Assembly: GCF_017654505.1 (NCBI RefSeq)
Contig: NC_054534.1
Coordinates: 40,158,226-40,222,225, forward strand
DNA from: Polyodon spathula
Taxonomy: Eukaryota; Chordata; Actinopteri; Acipenseriformes; Polyodontidae
Length of the DNA stretch: 64,000 nt
Direction: 5' to 3'
Below are positions 12,269-35,770 of this stretch, piece by piece. Under the pieces are notes generated by a model. It had not been told where the DNA came from. It ran no database searches and saw nothing but the letters and a program-made list of their open reading frames with translations. Both the position numbers and the translations under genes were made by a program. The stretch's first letter is position 1, and each line of letters starts with the position of its first letter.

Positions 12269-13340
12269 TTGAACACATGTTCGTCCGTCTTGCTGGTGGG
12301 AAGAGGTTGTCCTGCTACTCTTTCACAGATGGAGAAAGAGTGGATAGATTGTTTTCACATCACCAGGGCCACATTCCGCATTATAGTAGAACTGGTAAAG
12401 GACTATATGCAGCCAGCAAGGAATTACGTATGGGCTCCTGTGCCAGTGGAGAAAAGAGTAGCGATTAATCTGTATAGGCTGGCATCCTCAGCTGAGTACA
12501 AGGTAGTTGGCAATGTGTTTGGGGTGCATAAAAGCACAGTTCATCGCTGTATTTCCAAATTTGTTCAGAGGCACTGCAACATGTACATATGTATGCCAGA
12601 TGTAACTGAAGCAAAAAGCATTGCTCAGCATGTCACTGAAAAGCATGGGTTGCCCCAAGTAATAGGGATGATTGATGCTACCCACATTCCCATCAAAGCA
12701 CCATCTGCAAGATTACCTCAACAGGAAGTACTAGGAATCTTTCATTCTCCAAGCAACACTGTATATGGCATGTGAGGATCTGCGCATGATGCTGTGGCTT
12801 TCCGGTCTTCAGGATTGCGTATGTGTCAACACGCACTTCCCCAGGTTAGTATTTCTAAGGGATTAATGTATTATTAATGAAAATAGGCTATTCAGTTATG
12901 TGTAGAATCAAATTATAAGTATATTATATTTTCCTCACATATTCCTAACTTAACAGCATTTGTGTTTTATGCTGTAGTTTCAAAGTAAGCGCTCGATATT
13001 TAATACTTTAAAATTAAATTTCTAGGATGTCAGTATGGCTCAAAATACAGTAGATTTAGACTTTTGAATACATTTTACATTCTTTTAAAGATAATAATCT
13101 ATATTTCCCTTTCATTCAGGCAATACAGCATATAGGGGATCAGGGTGTGCCCTTATATCAAGTCAGTGATGCTGTGTACCCACTACTTCCCCGGTTTATG
13201 AAACCCTACCCGTTTGGACAGCCGACAGCTGCTGAAGAAGCGTTTAACACCACACTTGGGCAAATTACGGGTTGTGGTCGAACAGTGGTCATTTGAGCAC
13301 TTGAAAGGGAGGTGGTGGATACTGCTGAAATGGACTGAAG
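12269..13340 (+). pseudogene. Harbinger (HARBI1-like) DDE transposase, decayed
   Basis: Part 1 (12269-12775) contains WAPVPVEKRVAINLYRLAS, a helix-turn-helix region VGNVFGVHKSTVHRCISKF, and VIGMIDATHIPIKAPSARLP, whose Asp is the first catalytic residue. A stop follows, then a likely intron (CAG/GTTAGT at 12845 to AG at 13119). Part 2 carries VSDAVYPLLPRFMKPYPFGQ with the second Asp, then, after a frameshift, VEQWSFEHLKGRWWILLKW with the Glu. The family cuts and inserts DNA together with a Myb-like partner. Two breaks make this copy non-functional. Confidence 0.85.
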
Positions 13341-14048
13341 TGCAGCATGAGTTCGGAACATAAATAAATAAATAAATGCAAATAAAAATAGAGTCTCACC
13401 ACCTCCATCTGCCACATCGGATTGTGAATGTGTATCGCATTCATTGATTCTTCATCTTCATTGGTCTCCTCTGGCTGCTCAACATTCATGGAATCTGAAT
13501 CCGAGTGCTCACTCACCTGATTGCAGTTGTCTATCTCTACTTGAGGAGGTGATGGTTACTGAAGTGGTAGCTCTGGTGGAGGGTTCAGTAACAAAATGAA
13601 AAGTATCATAATTACTTTTAAGTAGCAGTAATGCAAGTTTTTGAACGTACATGTAAAACGCAACAAAATGTTTCCTTCATCATGGCAGCAGGATGGCTCT
13701 TCAGATGTAACGTGCTGGGAGGTGTCAATTAAGTGGCCAGCTGCAAATGCCACTGGACGCTGCCCCAATAAACAGTCCATGTCTTCCCAGTCTTCCTATC
13801 CTGCTTCTCCCAAATGACATCTTCTTGCTCATTCCTGCAGGCAGAACTGCTTAAGTTTTTTTTTTTTTTTTTTTTTTTTTTTCTGAGGCGGCATCAACAA
13901 CTTGTTGATATATTGGTTTGTTGCGACATTTTGGGCGATCGCGCAGCCTCAAAATACCCAGTTCACCAACTATATTTATTAGCGCCTGGGTTTCCTCCTC
14001 ACTCCAGAGAACTTGAGTGGAGGGCGGACACGCGTTGTCTTCAGACAT
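13340..14048 (-). pseudogene. Harbinger Myb/SANT-like accessory gene, decayed
   Basis: Exon 1 (about 13880-14048) starts MSEDNACPPSTQVLWSEEET and continues ALINIVGEL ... KCRNKPIYQQVVDAASEKK, a trihelix/MADF-type Myb domain. A run of about 24 A residues interrupts it. Further minus-strand segments, RPVAFAAGHLIDTSQHVTSE at 13690-13760 and the acidic SEHSDSDSMNVEQPEETNED at 13440-13520, look like later exons with splice-like edges. It converges on the transposase, as usual in Harbinger. In this family the Myb protein helps nuclear import and end binding of the transposase. Confidence 0.65.
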
Positions 14049-16025
14049 AGCTGGGATAAAAATCAAGGGAATTCAGTACAGACATTTAACCAGCTCACTT
14101 GCTCTTCATGTTTAACTTTAGTGTAGTTTTTACAGCAAGGTTATTCTGAAATGGTTGCTTTAATACTATAACAAGTGTAGAACACAGTTCATGGTACATT
14201 TATAAGTGTTATACAGAACTGCAAACCCACTTGAAATATACAGCATGACAGGCACACAGAAACAAACAATACGGTGAAATATACCACTGCTAACTATAAA
14301 ACTGTCCATCATCTTGAAACCAACAATAACAACTGACCTGTTCCCTTTCAATATTTATAGTGATGTTAAAAAAGCTAATTTACATTTTCATGTGAAATTT
14401 GGGTTTCCATGTGAACATGGGCGTGGTTTTCACGTTTTTCGTCATTTAATGAGATTTACCCTATCCCTCTCTTTGGCCATTTTTTCGGCCCCAAACCTGA
14501 TTCTCATAATTAATTCTCCCAAACATGCACGCGCATCGCCACCTCACATGTAAATAGCCCCACATGGAAACTAGCCCTATGTCAGTGTGTCTAAAATACC
14601 AAAGTACAGTAGTGCTCATATACTATACAAAAAAAATATGTGAAAATTATTGCAAAACAAAGCACTGTAATACAGTATTTGGCAATTTTCAAAATAACAT
14701 TCTAAAAACATTTCTTACTGTGCTTTCTCAGTCTATTCCAAAATAACTGGAATTTTTTTTCCACTGTGTCTGTGTTAACCCAAGACAGAAACAACAAAAA
14801 AGCACGTACACAAACACAAACTGACTTTGGAGATTGACGAAAAAATCTCGTTTCAACTTTTTAATGGTAATTACATTATGCCTTTTTTTCTGTTATTTAA
14901 TATGATTGAATCAGGCAGTTATGTGAAGTGACAGCATGTAAAAAGTGAAACTGAATTAATTTTTGTCCTGCTAAGAGCTGAATTTGCTATTTTAGACCTG
15001 TAATAAAATGTGCATTGATCAGTTTTAATCAGTACTGTTCAATTAGTAGCAGCATGTGTAAATGACACAAGCCAGAGGTCCATCGGTTAACGGGGGTTAT
15101 CTTATCTTACAGGATCAGATATGACAGGTTCTACTTTAGATACTTGACCATTCCCCAGTGATTACCAGCTCCTTGCCCTCTACAGTTGGCACAAATAGTA
15201 ATAATTTGTTAAACAACTCCTGATGAAACATCAGAAGTTTGTGCAGTCTGAGATATGAAAGCACCTTTCCATCACAGCTAAAACAGACTGACAGATAATA
15301 TGTGGTTCCAGTACATCAGTGTTTCCATTTCCATTACAAGTTATGTGAGGGACAGCTTCACACAAAAGCCAGTTAAAACTTTTATAATTTCTGTGTGCAT
15401 TAAAATGATTCACTAGATGTTGTTTATTGTAAGACATAATACCTTTATTAAATACATTGTATTACAAGACACTTTCATTTCAGTTTGAGAAGCTGGTCAC
15501 ATGATACACAAACAATACTATATTGATACTCAAGCATTGGTTACAAATCAGCCAAGATGCAATGGATTGTTTAGAGGAAATGAATGCATGTAACACACTG
15601 CAAGATCTACTAAACTGTAGCACAGAGACATCACATATCTAAAGTATATCATCTGTAACCATCTATGAATGGAAATAGTAATGTCCTTTAGAGTTTTGTT
15701 GTTGTTGTTGTTTAATTAAAAAAAAAAGAAGCAAATGAATTAAGGAACACATACTACTGATACACTCAAAGAAGAGATTTTTATGCCAAGTCACAGTTTT
15801 TCATTCAAAGAAAAAAAAAATCAAGATTAATAATAGGACTGGGGCAAGGTCACTGCTCTTACAGCTTGTAAAACCCCCTCCGATATGTAGATAATTGGTG
15901 TTGGATTTATAGAAGGCAGCAAAAGCTGAGGAATTGCCTTATTTTCAAGACAAAGAACAGACACGAAACAACAAAGATCCAGTGTTCATTTACATCAAGA
16001 GAAAACATTGATCCTGCTGTCCAAG

Positions 16026-16097
<72 letters not shown>
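16026..16097. repeat. (AAT)n microsatellite
   Basis: Uninterrupted AAT repeats in the presumed ntrk2 3' flank. Confidence 0.95.
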
Positions 16098-16098
<1 letters not shown>

Positions 16099-16629
16099 AT
16101 TAAATAAAGAAATATATTTCTGCTATTTCAGCAAGTACAAAGTTTTGTTCTTATCCATACTGCCAACTTCTCAATTAATAATTTTACTGAAATGCTTTAA
16201 GCAAAGATAACAAGATTGCATTGTTACAAAGAGGCTGCACTCTGTCACTGCCAATACAGCATTGTAGCAGGTAACTCTTTCCTACACAGATAAGACATTC
16301 AATAGATAATTTCAGGTAAAAAGTTCCTTTGTCACAGATATTACTTTGGCCTAACAGGAATGATGTTGGTTAAAACTAACTTAAGATGCCAAGAAATTGC
16401 CTAATATACTGCCACCAAGCCATGAGAAATATTTCTACATTATCACCCACTTTGCATTGCCATAGAGATGTAAAACGTTTTTTTTAGAAAGATTATACTT
16501 TTAAGACTTGAAGCCCTGACCTTCAAACTTCCATATCTGCCCTGGTCAACCAAAGAGTGAATAATGACAAAAATACAACATTGTTATATTGTCATAACAT
16601 CACCTTTTCTGGGAAAGTAATTTTACAAC

Positions 16630-16638
16630 ACAATAATA

Positions 16639-16711
<73 letters not shown>
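16630..16711. repeat. (AAT)n microsatellite
   Basis: AAT repeats with one interruption, about 60 bp from a (TG)n tract. Confidence 0.95.
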
Positions 16712-16712
<1 letters not shown>

Positions 16713-16767
16713 CAGAATGCTTAAAAAAATTAATGTAGCTGTCAATCAAATTGATATTCCCACTTGT

Positions 16768-16769
<2 letters not shown>

Positions 16770-16826
<57 letters not shown>
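16770..16826. repeat. (TG)n microsatellite
   Basis: Uninterrupted TG dinucleotides on the plus strand; (CA)n in a minus-strand transcript. Confidence 0.95.
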
Positions 16827-16827
<1 letters not shown>

Positions 16828-19208
16828 ATTTTCACAGGTTATCTTCTTGTTTTCTCCATAAAACAGAATGTCATTTTATCATTGAAATAAAAAGCAAAAC
16901 AATAATTTAATATTTGCATTATTAAATGTTTACATTTGGAATACAAAATCTAATAAAAGATAGGAACTTAACATTATACAAATAAAATTACAGATGTAGT
17001 TACATCTTGGTTCAGCAGCATATAAGCCACCAAGGGACATATACTTATGTCTGGTTGACTTCTTTAATGCAGTTACAGCGTTCTATTCCTTTTGAAATAC
17101 ATATTTCACAAAGATTAATCTACATTCTAAATTCCAGTTGCGCAATACTGTTTCAACAAAAAAAGGAATCTTTTTTTTTTAAACAGGTGATCTGGCAATG
17201 CCCCCTTTTTGATTTAAAATGGGCATGTCAAAACATCATGTTTTAAGTTTAAATAAATTCTGCATTTGTTAAAACTAAAGCATTCAATAAACTTTGTATA
17301 ATTAGGAAAAATACCGTACCTGTGTCACATTTCATTATCAGAAAATACACAAAGAATTCAGTTCTGATACAGTAAAATACAGTCAAATTGTCTCATCAGT
17401 AACTTCTCAGTAACTTTACATTTTCAGAAATACTTCAGCTGAATACTCACTTTCTAAAGAAATGATGTATAATGTATGTAAATGTGCTTTTATTTAGTAA
17501 AGGCAGCAGATGTTATGGTCTTATTTTATGATATGAATTGTTAGCTACTGCTTATTATCTTTGACATTTGTGATTAATCAGTAATTATGTGATAGATAAT
17601 AATCATAGGTCCCATGTTTTTTTTTTATATAATCAAGAAATTAACCAGTTTAAGAGAAAAGTGCTTTAGTAAAAATAAATTATGTATCAAAAATAAAATT
17701 TGAAAAAACAAACAAACAAAATAAAAACCTTTAAAACAATACTAATAAATTACCATCTGCTCATTCAAGAATCACAAACAGAAATATATTACAAATGCAA
17801 TACATACTGAACCAGTTTGACTGCAAACATATTTATGGTGTTCTCTCACAGAAGGAGTAAGCTTTCTGACAGAAAATAAGTATCCCAAATAGATCTTACT
17901 GTTTGAGCTGAAATACCAAAGTGTCAGTATGCAAGAGATTTATGTGGTAACCATGCATCTTGTGCAGCAGTGTATTCATGAAACAAATTACGGACAGGAG
18001 GATTGCAACTACAGTGTGGTGTTAAGATCTAGCTTCTGTAGGATAAGAGATGAAATGTTAATTATGAAACCAATCTCTACATCCCCAGGGAATTAATTTC
18101 TTTCTTTCCAAATCATATCTTAACAATGTAAAGCCATTTGTCTGCAACTAATGACCCCCATTAGCTTTCTTAATTACATATATGTTACACCATTATGGAT
18201 AGCTAGATTTGTTTTACTGTAAAGAATTATGAGATTCAAGCAATAATTTCCACAAAAGGTATTTAACTATACCATTAAGACCATGCAAAATTTAATTTTT
18301 CTCCATAAAATAAGGGGCATTAACACAAAAAAGACACATCACAACAAGCACATATTTAGATAATTTGTCAGGGCATTTACAAGTGCTGTATTATGAAAGT
18401 CCATCGCCTGCAGTGGCTGACCCTGAAATGAATACTGTGCATTAGTCCAAGCTGAAGTTTCTAATGATTGTCTGAAGATTGTGGTCATAACTGCAGTCAA
18501 ATGGTGTTTCAGCTTTCAGTGAATCTAACTGTATATCAATTCTACTTTTCATATATGTGTTAATTATTTTGGGTAAACAGTTTCCAGATGGTTTTGCCAA
18601 GAATTCAAACTCCTTTTTAAAGCAAAGCCATTATGTAATGAATTTCACAAAAAAAAAAAAGACCAAAAGTTGTTGTCGCAGATTTCTTGGGTGTATTACT
18701 CTTTCAGAGACTGCCAGTAGGACAATCTTTCCTTTTAACTTTGTACAGTATACCACAAAAAGTCATGTCATGAATCAAAACCAAAAGCCAAGGTTAAGAT
18801 GAATCCATGGAAATGGGGAATATTTACAATACATTCTGATAGTCAGTTTTCCCTTTTTTCATCCCAGTCGAAGGCAAGAATGCGAGAAGGCAATTTTCAT
18901 TACTGAGGACGATTAGGAGGGACTTCGGAGAGAAGAAAAACAAGCACACAATCAGATATAAGGCTTTTTGTCTATGCAGAGTTATGATGAAGCAGAAGCA
19001 AGGGTCGATAAGAGAAATAGAAAGATAACACTGGTCAATAATGCGTCTGCACATGGAGAATTTATGAAGGTTGCCCTTTGAAAAAGACTCTCCTGGTCTT
19101 CTTCATTAATGCCATCGGAGATAAGAGCTGAGTTTCAGCCACACTTTCTCACACACATACATCCACACATACTCCACACAGGTCAGGGAGGGGGGCTGTC
19201 TTGAGAGT

Positions 19209-19394
19209 TTAGCCTAGTATGTCCAGGTATACAGGTGAAGCCTTAGCCAGATTCTGAAGGAGGCTGTGTATTTCCTTAATATTCAGCCGCATGTGGGGTT
19301 CACGCTGCCAGCAGCCCAACATTAGGTCATACACTTCTTTTGGGCTGTTGCGAGGTCGCTGTAGGACTCGTCCCTGAGTGATGCATTCAATCAC
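19209..19394 (-). CDS. ntrk2: ntrk2 last coding exon: C-lobe and PLC-gamma site
   Basis: The coding part of the terminal exon: acceptor CCCCAACAG, 61 residues and TAA. It starts [15 protein letters not shown], contains [19 protein letters not shown] and ends [11 protein letters not shown]. The tyrosine in YLDILG is the PLC-gamma docking site of Trk receptors. The HMR and [10 protein letters not shown] spelling separates TrkB from TrkC, whose tail reads ATPIYLDILG. The 3' UTR continues towards lower coordinates. Confidence 0.98.
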   Translation of the reverse strand: MIECITQGRVLQRPRNSPKEVYDLMLGCWQREPHMRLNIKEIHSLLQNLAKASPVYLDILG

Positions 19395-19526
19395 CTGTTG
19401 GGGGAAATAAAAAAAAGTGTTATTTTGAATGCCAAATGACAAACGAGAATAACTGATTATTTATTTTGTATGACACGGTTTGTGATATGAAATCTTTTAC
19501 AACTGCCAAGATAAGCAGTCTTCAAT

Positions 19527-19760
19527 GGGGAGTTTCCATGTGTGGTATTTACAGGTGAAGTGGCGATGAGCGTGTACGTGTGGGTGAAAAGCTCGAGAGG
19601 ATCAGGTTTGTGGCCGAAAGTAAAGGCCACAAAGAGAGAAAATCTAATTTACTCATGAGCATGACGTAAAACATGAAATCCATGCCCATTTTCACATGGA
19701 AACCCACATTTCACATGAAAACGTCCACTGCTCCCAATCCAGTCAGCCCTGGGAGCATAC
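19527..19760 (+). mobile_element. Harbinger-family MITE end in the last ntrk2 intron
   Basis: Starts ggggagtttccatgtgtggt then atttacaggtgaagtggcgatg, aligning with the right-arm reverse complement of the 11.2-14.6 kb element through tggccgaaa and tcacatggaaaccca. A matching inverted tip (cacacatggaaactccccc) is at about 21839-21857, so the element may span 19527-21857 with LINE DNA inserted. The far-end interior does not align well. Confidence 0.6.
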
Positions 19761-19984
19761 GTGAAAGGTAGTTTCCATAATCCTATGTCTCTGCCGGTTT
19801 TCAGTTATGGTGATCTGCAATAGCTGGGTTGGAATGTTTCACTATATACCTCTGAGTTCATTTTTTTCTTTTTTGTTTAATTAACAAGTTATGTGATAAA
19901 TTAGTTGAAATATTATTCACTATCATCAATGATCATTCGAAAAACAATTTGGGCAAGTGCAGTAAAACATATTAAAACACATTT

Positions 19985-20957
19985 CACTTCTATGCTGACT
20001 ACACCCAGCTCTACTTAAAACTCGACCCTGGTAGCCTCTCTGCCATGGTTCGGCTCTCGGCTTGCATTCAAGACATCGAGGTCTGGATGTCTGCCAATTT
20101 TCTTCAGCTGAACGCTAGCAAATCTGAACTCCTTCTTGTAGGATCTAAAACTTAACTTAAGAATCTAAATATAGCTGCCCTAAACCTTGGAAACTGTCTG
20201 TTGCTGCCCTCCCCCACAGTACGAAGCCTTGGTGTACTTCTAGACAGCAACCTCTCCTTTGATGCCCACATCTCCTATGTGGTTAAATCTTCCTTCTACC
20301 ATCTTCAAAACATCTCTGTCCTTCCTTACCTTTCTCTCCCAGATGAACAGATACTTTGTCATGCACTTGTCTCCTCTCGACTACATCAACTCTCAATATG
20401 GTGGTCTCCCGATACGCACCATAAACCGAGCTAGTCCAGAATGCTGCTGCCAAGATCCTTACCAGATGTAAAAAACGTGATCACATCACCCCCCCCCGCT
20501 CAACTACAATGCTCTTCATCACACTGGTCCTCAACCTGCTGACCCGCTATGTCCCTTCATGCAAGTTGAGGTCCTCCGACTATAGCCTGCTTGTTATCCC
20601 CAACCCAAAGTGCACCACACTTGGAGAATGCTCGTTTAGCTTTATGGCTCTGACTCTTTGGAACTCTCTCCCAGCTTTGGTGCGTGATGCTCCCACCGTC
20701 ACTTGCTTTAAATCAACCCTCAAGATCCAACTGTTCTCTCTTGCTTTCCATGCTCTTTAAGCCTGATATCTGCTATAAGCTGTGTGTTGCTGCTACTATT
20801 TCATGCATTATGTGAATATCATTTATTATGCACTTTCCACTGTATTTAATGTATTATGCTTTTTTTAAATTTTTATTGTATATCATGTATTATGCATTTA
20901 TCGGTATTTAAATTAGTATAGATTTTCTTCTTGTTACTGCATCTTGTAAAGTGCTTT
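19985..20957 (+). mobile_element. L2-type LINE fragment, RT C-terminal half
   Basis: Reads FYADYTQLYLKLDPGSLSAM, the YADD box mutated to YADY, then IQDIEVWMSANFLQLNASKS, SLGVLLDSNLSFDAHISYVV, and SLPALVRDAPTVTCFKSTLK. The 3' part ends atcttgtaaagtgctttgtg. It is decayed, in an ntrk2 intron and antisense to the gene. Confidence 0.85.
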
Positions 20958-20960
20958 GTG

Positions 20961-21447
20961 CTTTTTTTGGAAGATGATTTCCTTGTCAATCAACAGCCTC
21001 TACTTTCTGAGGGCCATCAGTCTACACTGCCTAACACGATGGGGGGCATGTGGCTGAGGTGTTCAAAAGTTCTATGTTGGTAATTATTTTTCGAAGTGTA
21101 CTTCTGTTATTCTGCTGTACCAGAAATGTCTTTCTGTCTTCTGCGGATAAAACTTTAAATCAGCAGGCCGTTGTTGTTTGGTTTGGTTTTGACTGTTCTT
21201 TTGTGTTCATATACAGTGGTAGTTTATTTTTTAAAACTGAGGTTACTCAACAACCTTATTTTCATGGACAATCTTATTATTATCACTCACAATGTATAAT
21301 AATAATACCACTATGACTACTACTACTAATAATAATATTTATCCTCCTATTGTAAGTGACTGTGCATATAATGCACAGTTCACAGCCTACCTCTGTAAAG
21401 TGCTTTGTGATGGTGGTCCACTATGAAAGGTGCTATATAAAGTAAAG
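20961..21447 (+). mobile_element. dispersed repeat, copy A (LINE 3' end type)
   Basis: Nearly the same as 28368-28835, starting at ttttttggaagatgatttcc and sharing ctgaggtgttcaaaagttct and gtttggttttgactgttctt. It ends ctctgtaaagtgctttgtga ... gtgctatataaagta, typical of L2/Rex-type LINE 3' ends. It directly abuts the L2 fragment to its left. Confidence 0.75.
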
Positions 21448-22678
21448 ATTGATTGACTGATTTATTGATATGATTAAACAACCAGGCATGAGTCATTTAC
21501 AAATCACAGCTTTATTACATTAGCTTAACACTGTGCTTTAAACAGTTTCACTCAAACAAGATGTCACCTGACAACCATAGATTACCAGGTAAGATTCTCT
21601 CCTGTACCTGTTCTCTCAGAATGGAAACCACTTTTCCCGAGCTGTCTGCGAAAACAGCACGAGAACACTAGGCATGGCTAATTTGCATATCAACCTCCTC
21701 CTTTCCCCTTCATTTGCATGACATCAGAGGAAAAGAGGGTCTTCTTGAGTAAAATAAACTGAGCCAACGGAAACCCGAAATGTTTAGGGTCAGTTCACAT
21801 TTGGCTCGAGTACAATGTCTTGAGAAAAATTAGAACACACATGGAAACTCCCCCATTATATACTCTGTCAAGCTATTACAATTGGTAAACCACTTACATA
21901 CTATTTCTGTGCAACACAGTATTGTTCACTTGTGTATTATTAATGAATAATTGACTATACTACGTTCACTTGAGGTAAAAGATCACATTTTCTACCCGGT
22001 CATTTTAAATGTGGAAGTGAAGTGAAACTAAACAGAGCCCACTAAAACTTTAATTGAAAAGCTATACAGCATCAAACTATGTGAGGTTAACTAAAAACCA
22101 GTTGGCAACTAACAATCTCTGCAGAGACTAGGTCTCGTTAGTTTGTCCGACTTATCCAAAAGTGCCTCGAGAAACATGCTTTTTTATTTGTTGAAAGCGG
22201 TGTTATATATATACAAATCTGCATTTTTTTCCAGCTACAAGAAACTGTACCAAAATACACATTTCACACACGGCAGTATTTACTTGCGGAGTCCAGCAAC
22301 TTGATTACATATCTCACAATTTGCATGCGTACTGTATAGACAAGTTCCATATGATATCATTTTCTGATGAGAATTCCACTCAGTAATGGTTCAAATCCAA
22401 TGCTGTGCCCTTGTCTTTATGGTATACTAAACTACACACTGATGAGGTACATTTCACTACCGATGGGTGGCATTTACTGATAGTTACAAAACACATAGGA
22501 GGTGCGCCATCCGTTTTGCACCATTTTGTAGAATTGTATTTTATCTGGTAGGGTGATCTGCAAATCAACAAACTATAAACAGATAGTCATTATTTGGGCA
22601 ACATATCACAACTGCAGTAGAAATTTAGATTTGAATCTACCCCTAAGTGAATTAGACTACTTGTTTCTTATAGTTTCA

Positions 22679-28360
<5,682 letters not shown>

Positions 28361-28367
28361 GCTTGGC

Positions 28368-28835
28368 TTTTTTGGAAGATGATTTCCTCATCACTCAAGA
28401 GCCTCTACTTTCTGAGTGCCATCATGATATGGGGCATGTGGCTGAGGTGTTCAAAAGTTCTATGTTGGTAATTATTTTTCGAAGTGTACTTCTGTTAGTC
28501 TGCTCTTCCAGAAATGTCTTTCTGTCCTCTGCGGATAAAACTTTAAATCAGCAGGCCGTTGCTGTTTGGTTTGGTTTTGACTGTTCTTTTGTGTTCATAT
28601 ATGGGTGGTAGTTTCTTTTTTAAAACTGAGGTTACTCAACAACCTTATTTTCATGGGCAATCTTATTATTATCATTCACAATGTATAATAATAATACCAC
28701 TATGACTACTACTACTAATAATAATATTTATCCTCCTATTGTAAGTGACTGTGCATATAATACACAGTTCACAACCTACCTCTGTAAAGCGCTTGTTGAT
28801 GGTGGTTCACTATGAAAAAAACGCTATATCAAAAT
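28368..28835 (+). mobile_element. dispersed repeat, copy B (LINE 3' end type)
   Basis: Second copy of the repeat at 20961, in the same orientation and with the same left boundary. It lacks about 12 bp present in copy A (near 28422). It is followed by (ATT)n at 28849-28907, a tail arrangement like the other LINE fragments here. Confidence 0.75.
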
Positions 28836-28847
28836 ATACATATTACA

Positions 28848-28848
<1 letters not shown>

Positions 28849-28907
<59 letters not shown>
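28849..28907. repeat. (ATT)n microsatellite
   Basis: Uninterrupted ATT repeats after the LINE 3' end. Confidence 0.95.
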
Positions 28908-33303
<4,396 letters not shown>

Positions 33304-33346
33304 TCATATATTGTAAGTCTAAGGATTGAAAAGATCAATGACTTTT

Positions 33347-33480
<134 letters not shown>

Positions 33481-33695
33481 GCTTGCTTAACAAACCTTCA
33501 AGAACAATATTGTATAGAACTATAATGTTTTAACTATATATTTTTATTTATAAACTGGATAAGGTTCCATGTATGAAATGTCTATTTTTACTTTAAAATA
33601 GTAATAAAATATGGATATTTGGTCTTGTTCTGAGTGTATTTCATGGATGGAACATGCATTCTTGCTAATGTTAGAACATTACCTTACTTCTTTTA

Positions 33696-33926
<231 letters not shown>

Positions 33927-34559
33927 CTAAGGAAAAACAAAATATTTGTATAGACATTACAAACAAGGTACAGGTTGGGACTTGAACATGCATTTTAATA
34001 ACTGTGGGTAATGTGTAATTTGTGATATGGGTAATACCACACAACCTGTTACAAATGAATTAACATAAAGTAGCTCTTGTTTCTGTTCTAAAGAACTCTA
34101 AACATGTCTGTCCTTTTAACAGCAAACTAGGTTACAACTGTTTTTAGGGGAATACTTCAGTAGAAATATCATGGGCTGTAAAAATAAACCACAATCTGTG
34201 TAAGCATCATAATGAGATAATGAATCTGAGTTCCTTCCTTTAAGTGCACCCGAGAACTCTGAAGTTCCTTTGGCCGAGCAATTTGGAGAAAAACAAATTC
34301 CCAAGTGTATTGCAGTTTTATGGATAAAATCCCTAAGATTATGCTCTGACAAAACAGGACTATTACATGCAAGACTTGTGAGATACCATGCATGATAAAT
34401 GATGACTTTTCTCTTGAAGCATTTGAACCTACATGACAGCAACATACTAATGCACAAAAGCTACATGTAAACATCAGGTTAATGTTCCAGTCAACATCAA
34501 CTAGATTTCTATGTGATAAGAGTAATTGCAGAGTATCTGTAATCATTCATGAGGGTTTT

Positions 34560-34670
34560 TTTTTTTTTTTTTTAAAAACAATGTTATTAATAATAATAAT
34601 ATATATATATATATATATATATATCTGATATATATATATAGATATATATATAATATATATATATATATTA
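34560..34670. repeat. poly-T and (AT)n tract
   Basis: A T run followed by interrupted AT repeats in the intron. Confidence 0.9.
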
Positions 34671-35770
34671 GGATTATAATTTATATTTTTTCTTTATTTT
34701 ATAAAATACTATTCCCACTATGCTGGAAAATAGCATTATTCCCATTTAATGACAATACCAATACTAAATATGGAGGAGAGGTGTATTATAAATACGTAAA
34801 TGAAAACTGAAAAATCAATCTACTAATTTTCTAAATATAACCATCTGAAAGAAACATTAGCTCTTTGTAGCGTTGTCCCGAATCATTAGGGATTAGCCAT
34901 AACTCAAGTGATCTAAACAGTATGATGGTGATGGCAGGCCAATAGGAATGATTTCAATTAAAATCATTTCACCTTAACTTAATGATTGGTCTTTTGTAGT
35001 AGAGTTTAGAGGCAACTCCATCCCAAAATCAAAAACTAAAAAAAAACGATTCTCAGAAACTGAATAGATTGAAATGGATAAAACGATCAAGCAAACCCAT
35101 GTGTACATGTAGAACTTGTCATGTTTCTTTCCATTTTAATTAAGAATCAAAGTCTGCATGCAGCCAACTTAAATGTAAATATAAAATCCAATTATATGAC
35201 ATTATATGCCATGGTCAAAAAGTATGCACCAAAAGGATGGAAAGAATTTTAAGGAAATACAGTTTTGGTGTTTAGCTTGCGGGTAAGGGTATTAATCACA
35301 CGCTAGATGCAATGTTCTCCCTTGAGTCCTATAGTTGCAGCCATATGAATTCAATCCAGTGACCTCTGGTGTCACAATCCTAAACCCAACCACAGCTTGG
35401 CAAGACTGTCCCATGAGAGACAGAAATGTACGCTCGAAATCTATCGCTGCAAAAATCTTAAATGAGTGATAACCAAGGCTTTCAAATCTATTTCCTTTCT
35501 TCTTATTAGAGTAAACAACTTCCTCACTGGCCTCCCTTTCACTGTGATGAAAAAAAAAAAATCCTTGTAGTCAATCAATGCCTGTGCTGAAATATCTGCA
35601 TATCCCAAAACAAAACTACCAAAACAACAACAAAAAACTGTCAAGGGTACCAGGGATAAGAGGATGTTAGGCTAAATTCTCAAAACTGTTTACTAAATCG
35701 TCATTATCACAAAGTTTCACTGAGGAGAAATACACTCAATAAAGTTATTTAACCAGATATAAACAACTAT
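34671..35770. other. ntrk2 intron, no recognised element
   Basis: AT-rich sequence up to the Harbinger derivative; nothing recognised. Confidence 0.5.

Larger units (their letters stand above)
11221..14580. mobile_element. PIF/Harbinger element with long foldback ends
   Basis: About 3.36 kb. Ends begin around tttccatg and tatttacatgtga, and the inverted similarity continues inward through tggccaaagag and gggtaaatctcatt to the start of the Myb-like gene: left 11221 to about 11906, right about 13940 to 14580. Between them lie a plus-strand DDE transposase and a minus-strand Myb/SANT-like gene, the usual two-gene Harbinger arrangement. Both genes are decayed. Flanking GTC on both sides could be a 3-bp duplication but does not fit the usual TWA target. 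Confidence 0.75.
15040..19208 (-). other. presumed 3' UTR and downstream flank of ntrk2
   Basis: AT-rich, mostly unique sequence right after the ntrk2 stop, without recognisable transposons; it contains (AAT)n, (TAA)n and (TG)n microsatellites. Mammalian NTRK2 has a long 3' UTR, so part of this stretch is probably transcribed. Minus-strand AATAAA hexamers are visible near 15444-15449 and 15423-15428, among other possible ones. The true cleavage site cannot be chosen by eye. Confidence 0.45.

Noticed and set aside
13851..14066. Lysine-rich tail of the Myb-like frame as a nuclear localisation signal
   Set aside because: The lysines come from a homopolymer A run, probably slippage, rather than a selected basic motif.
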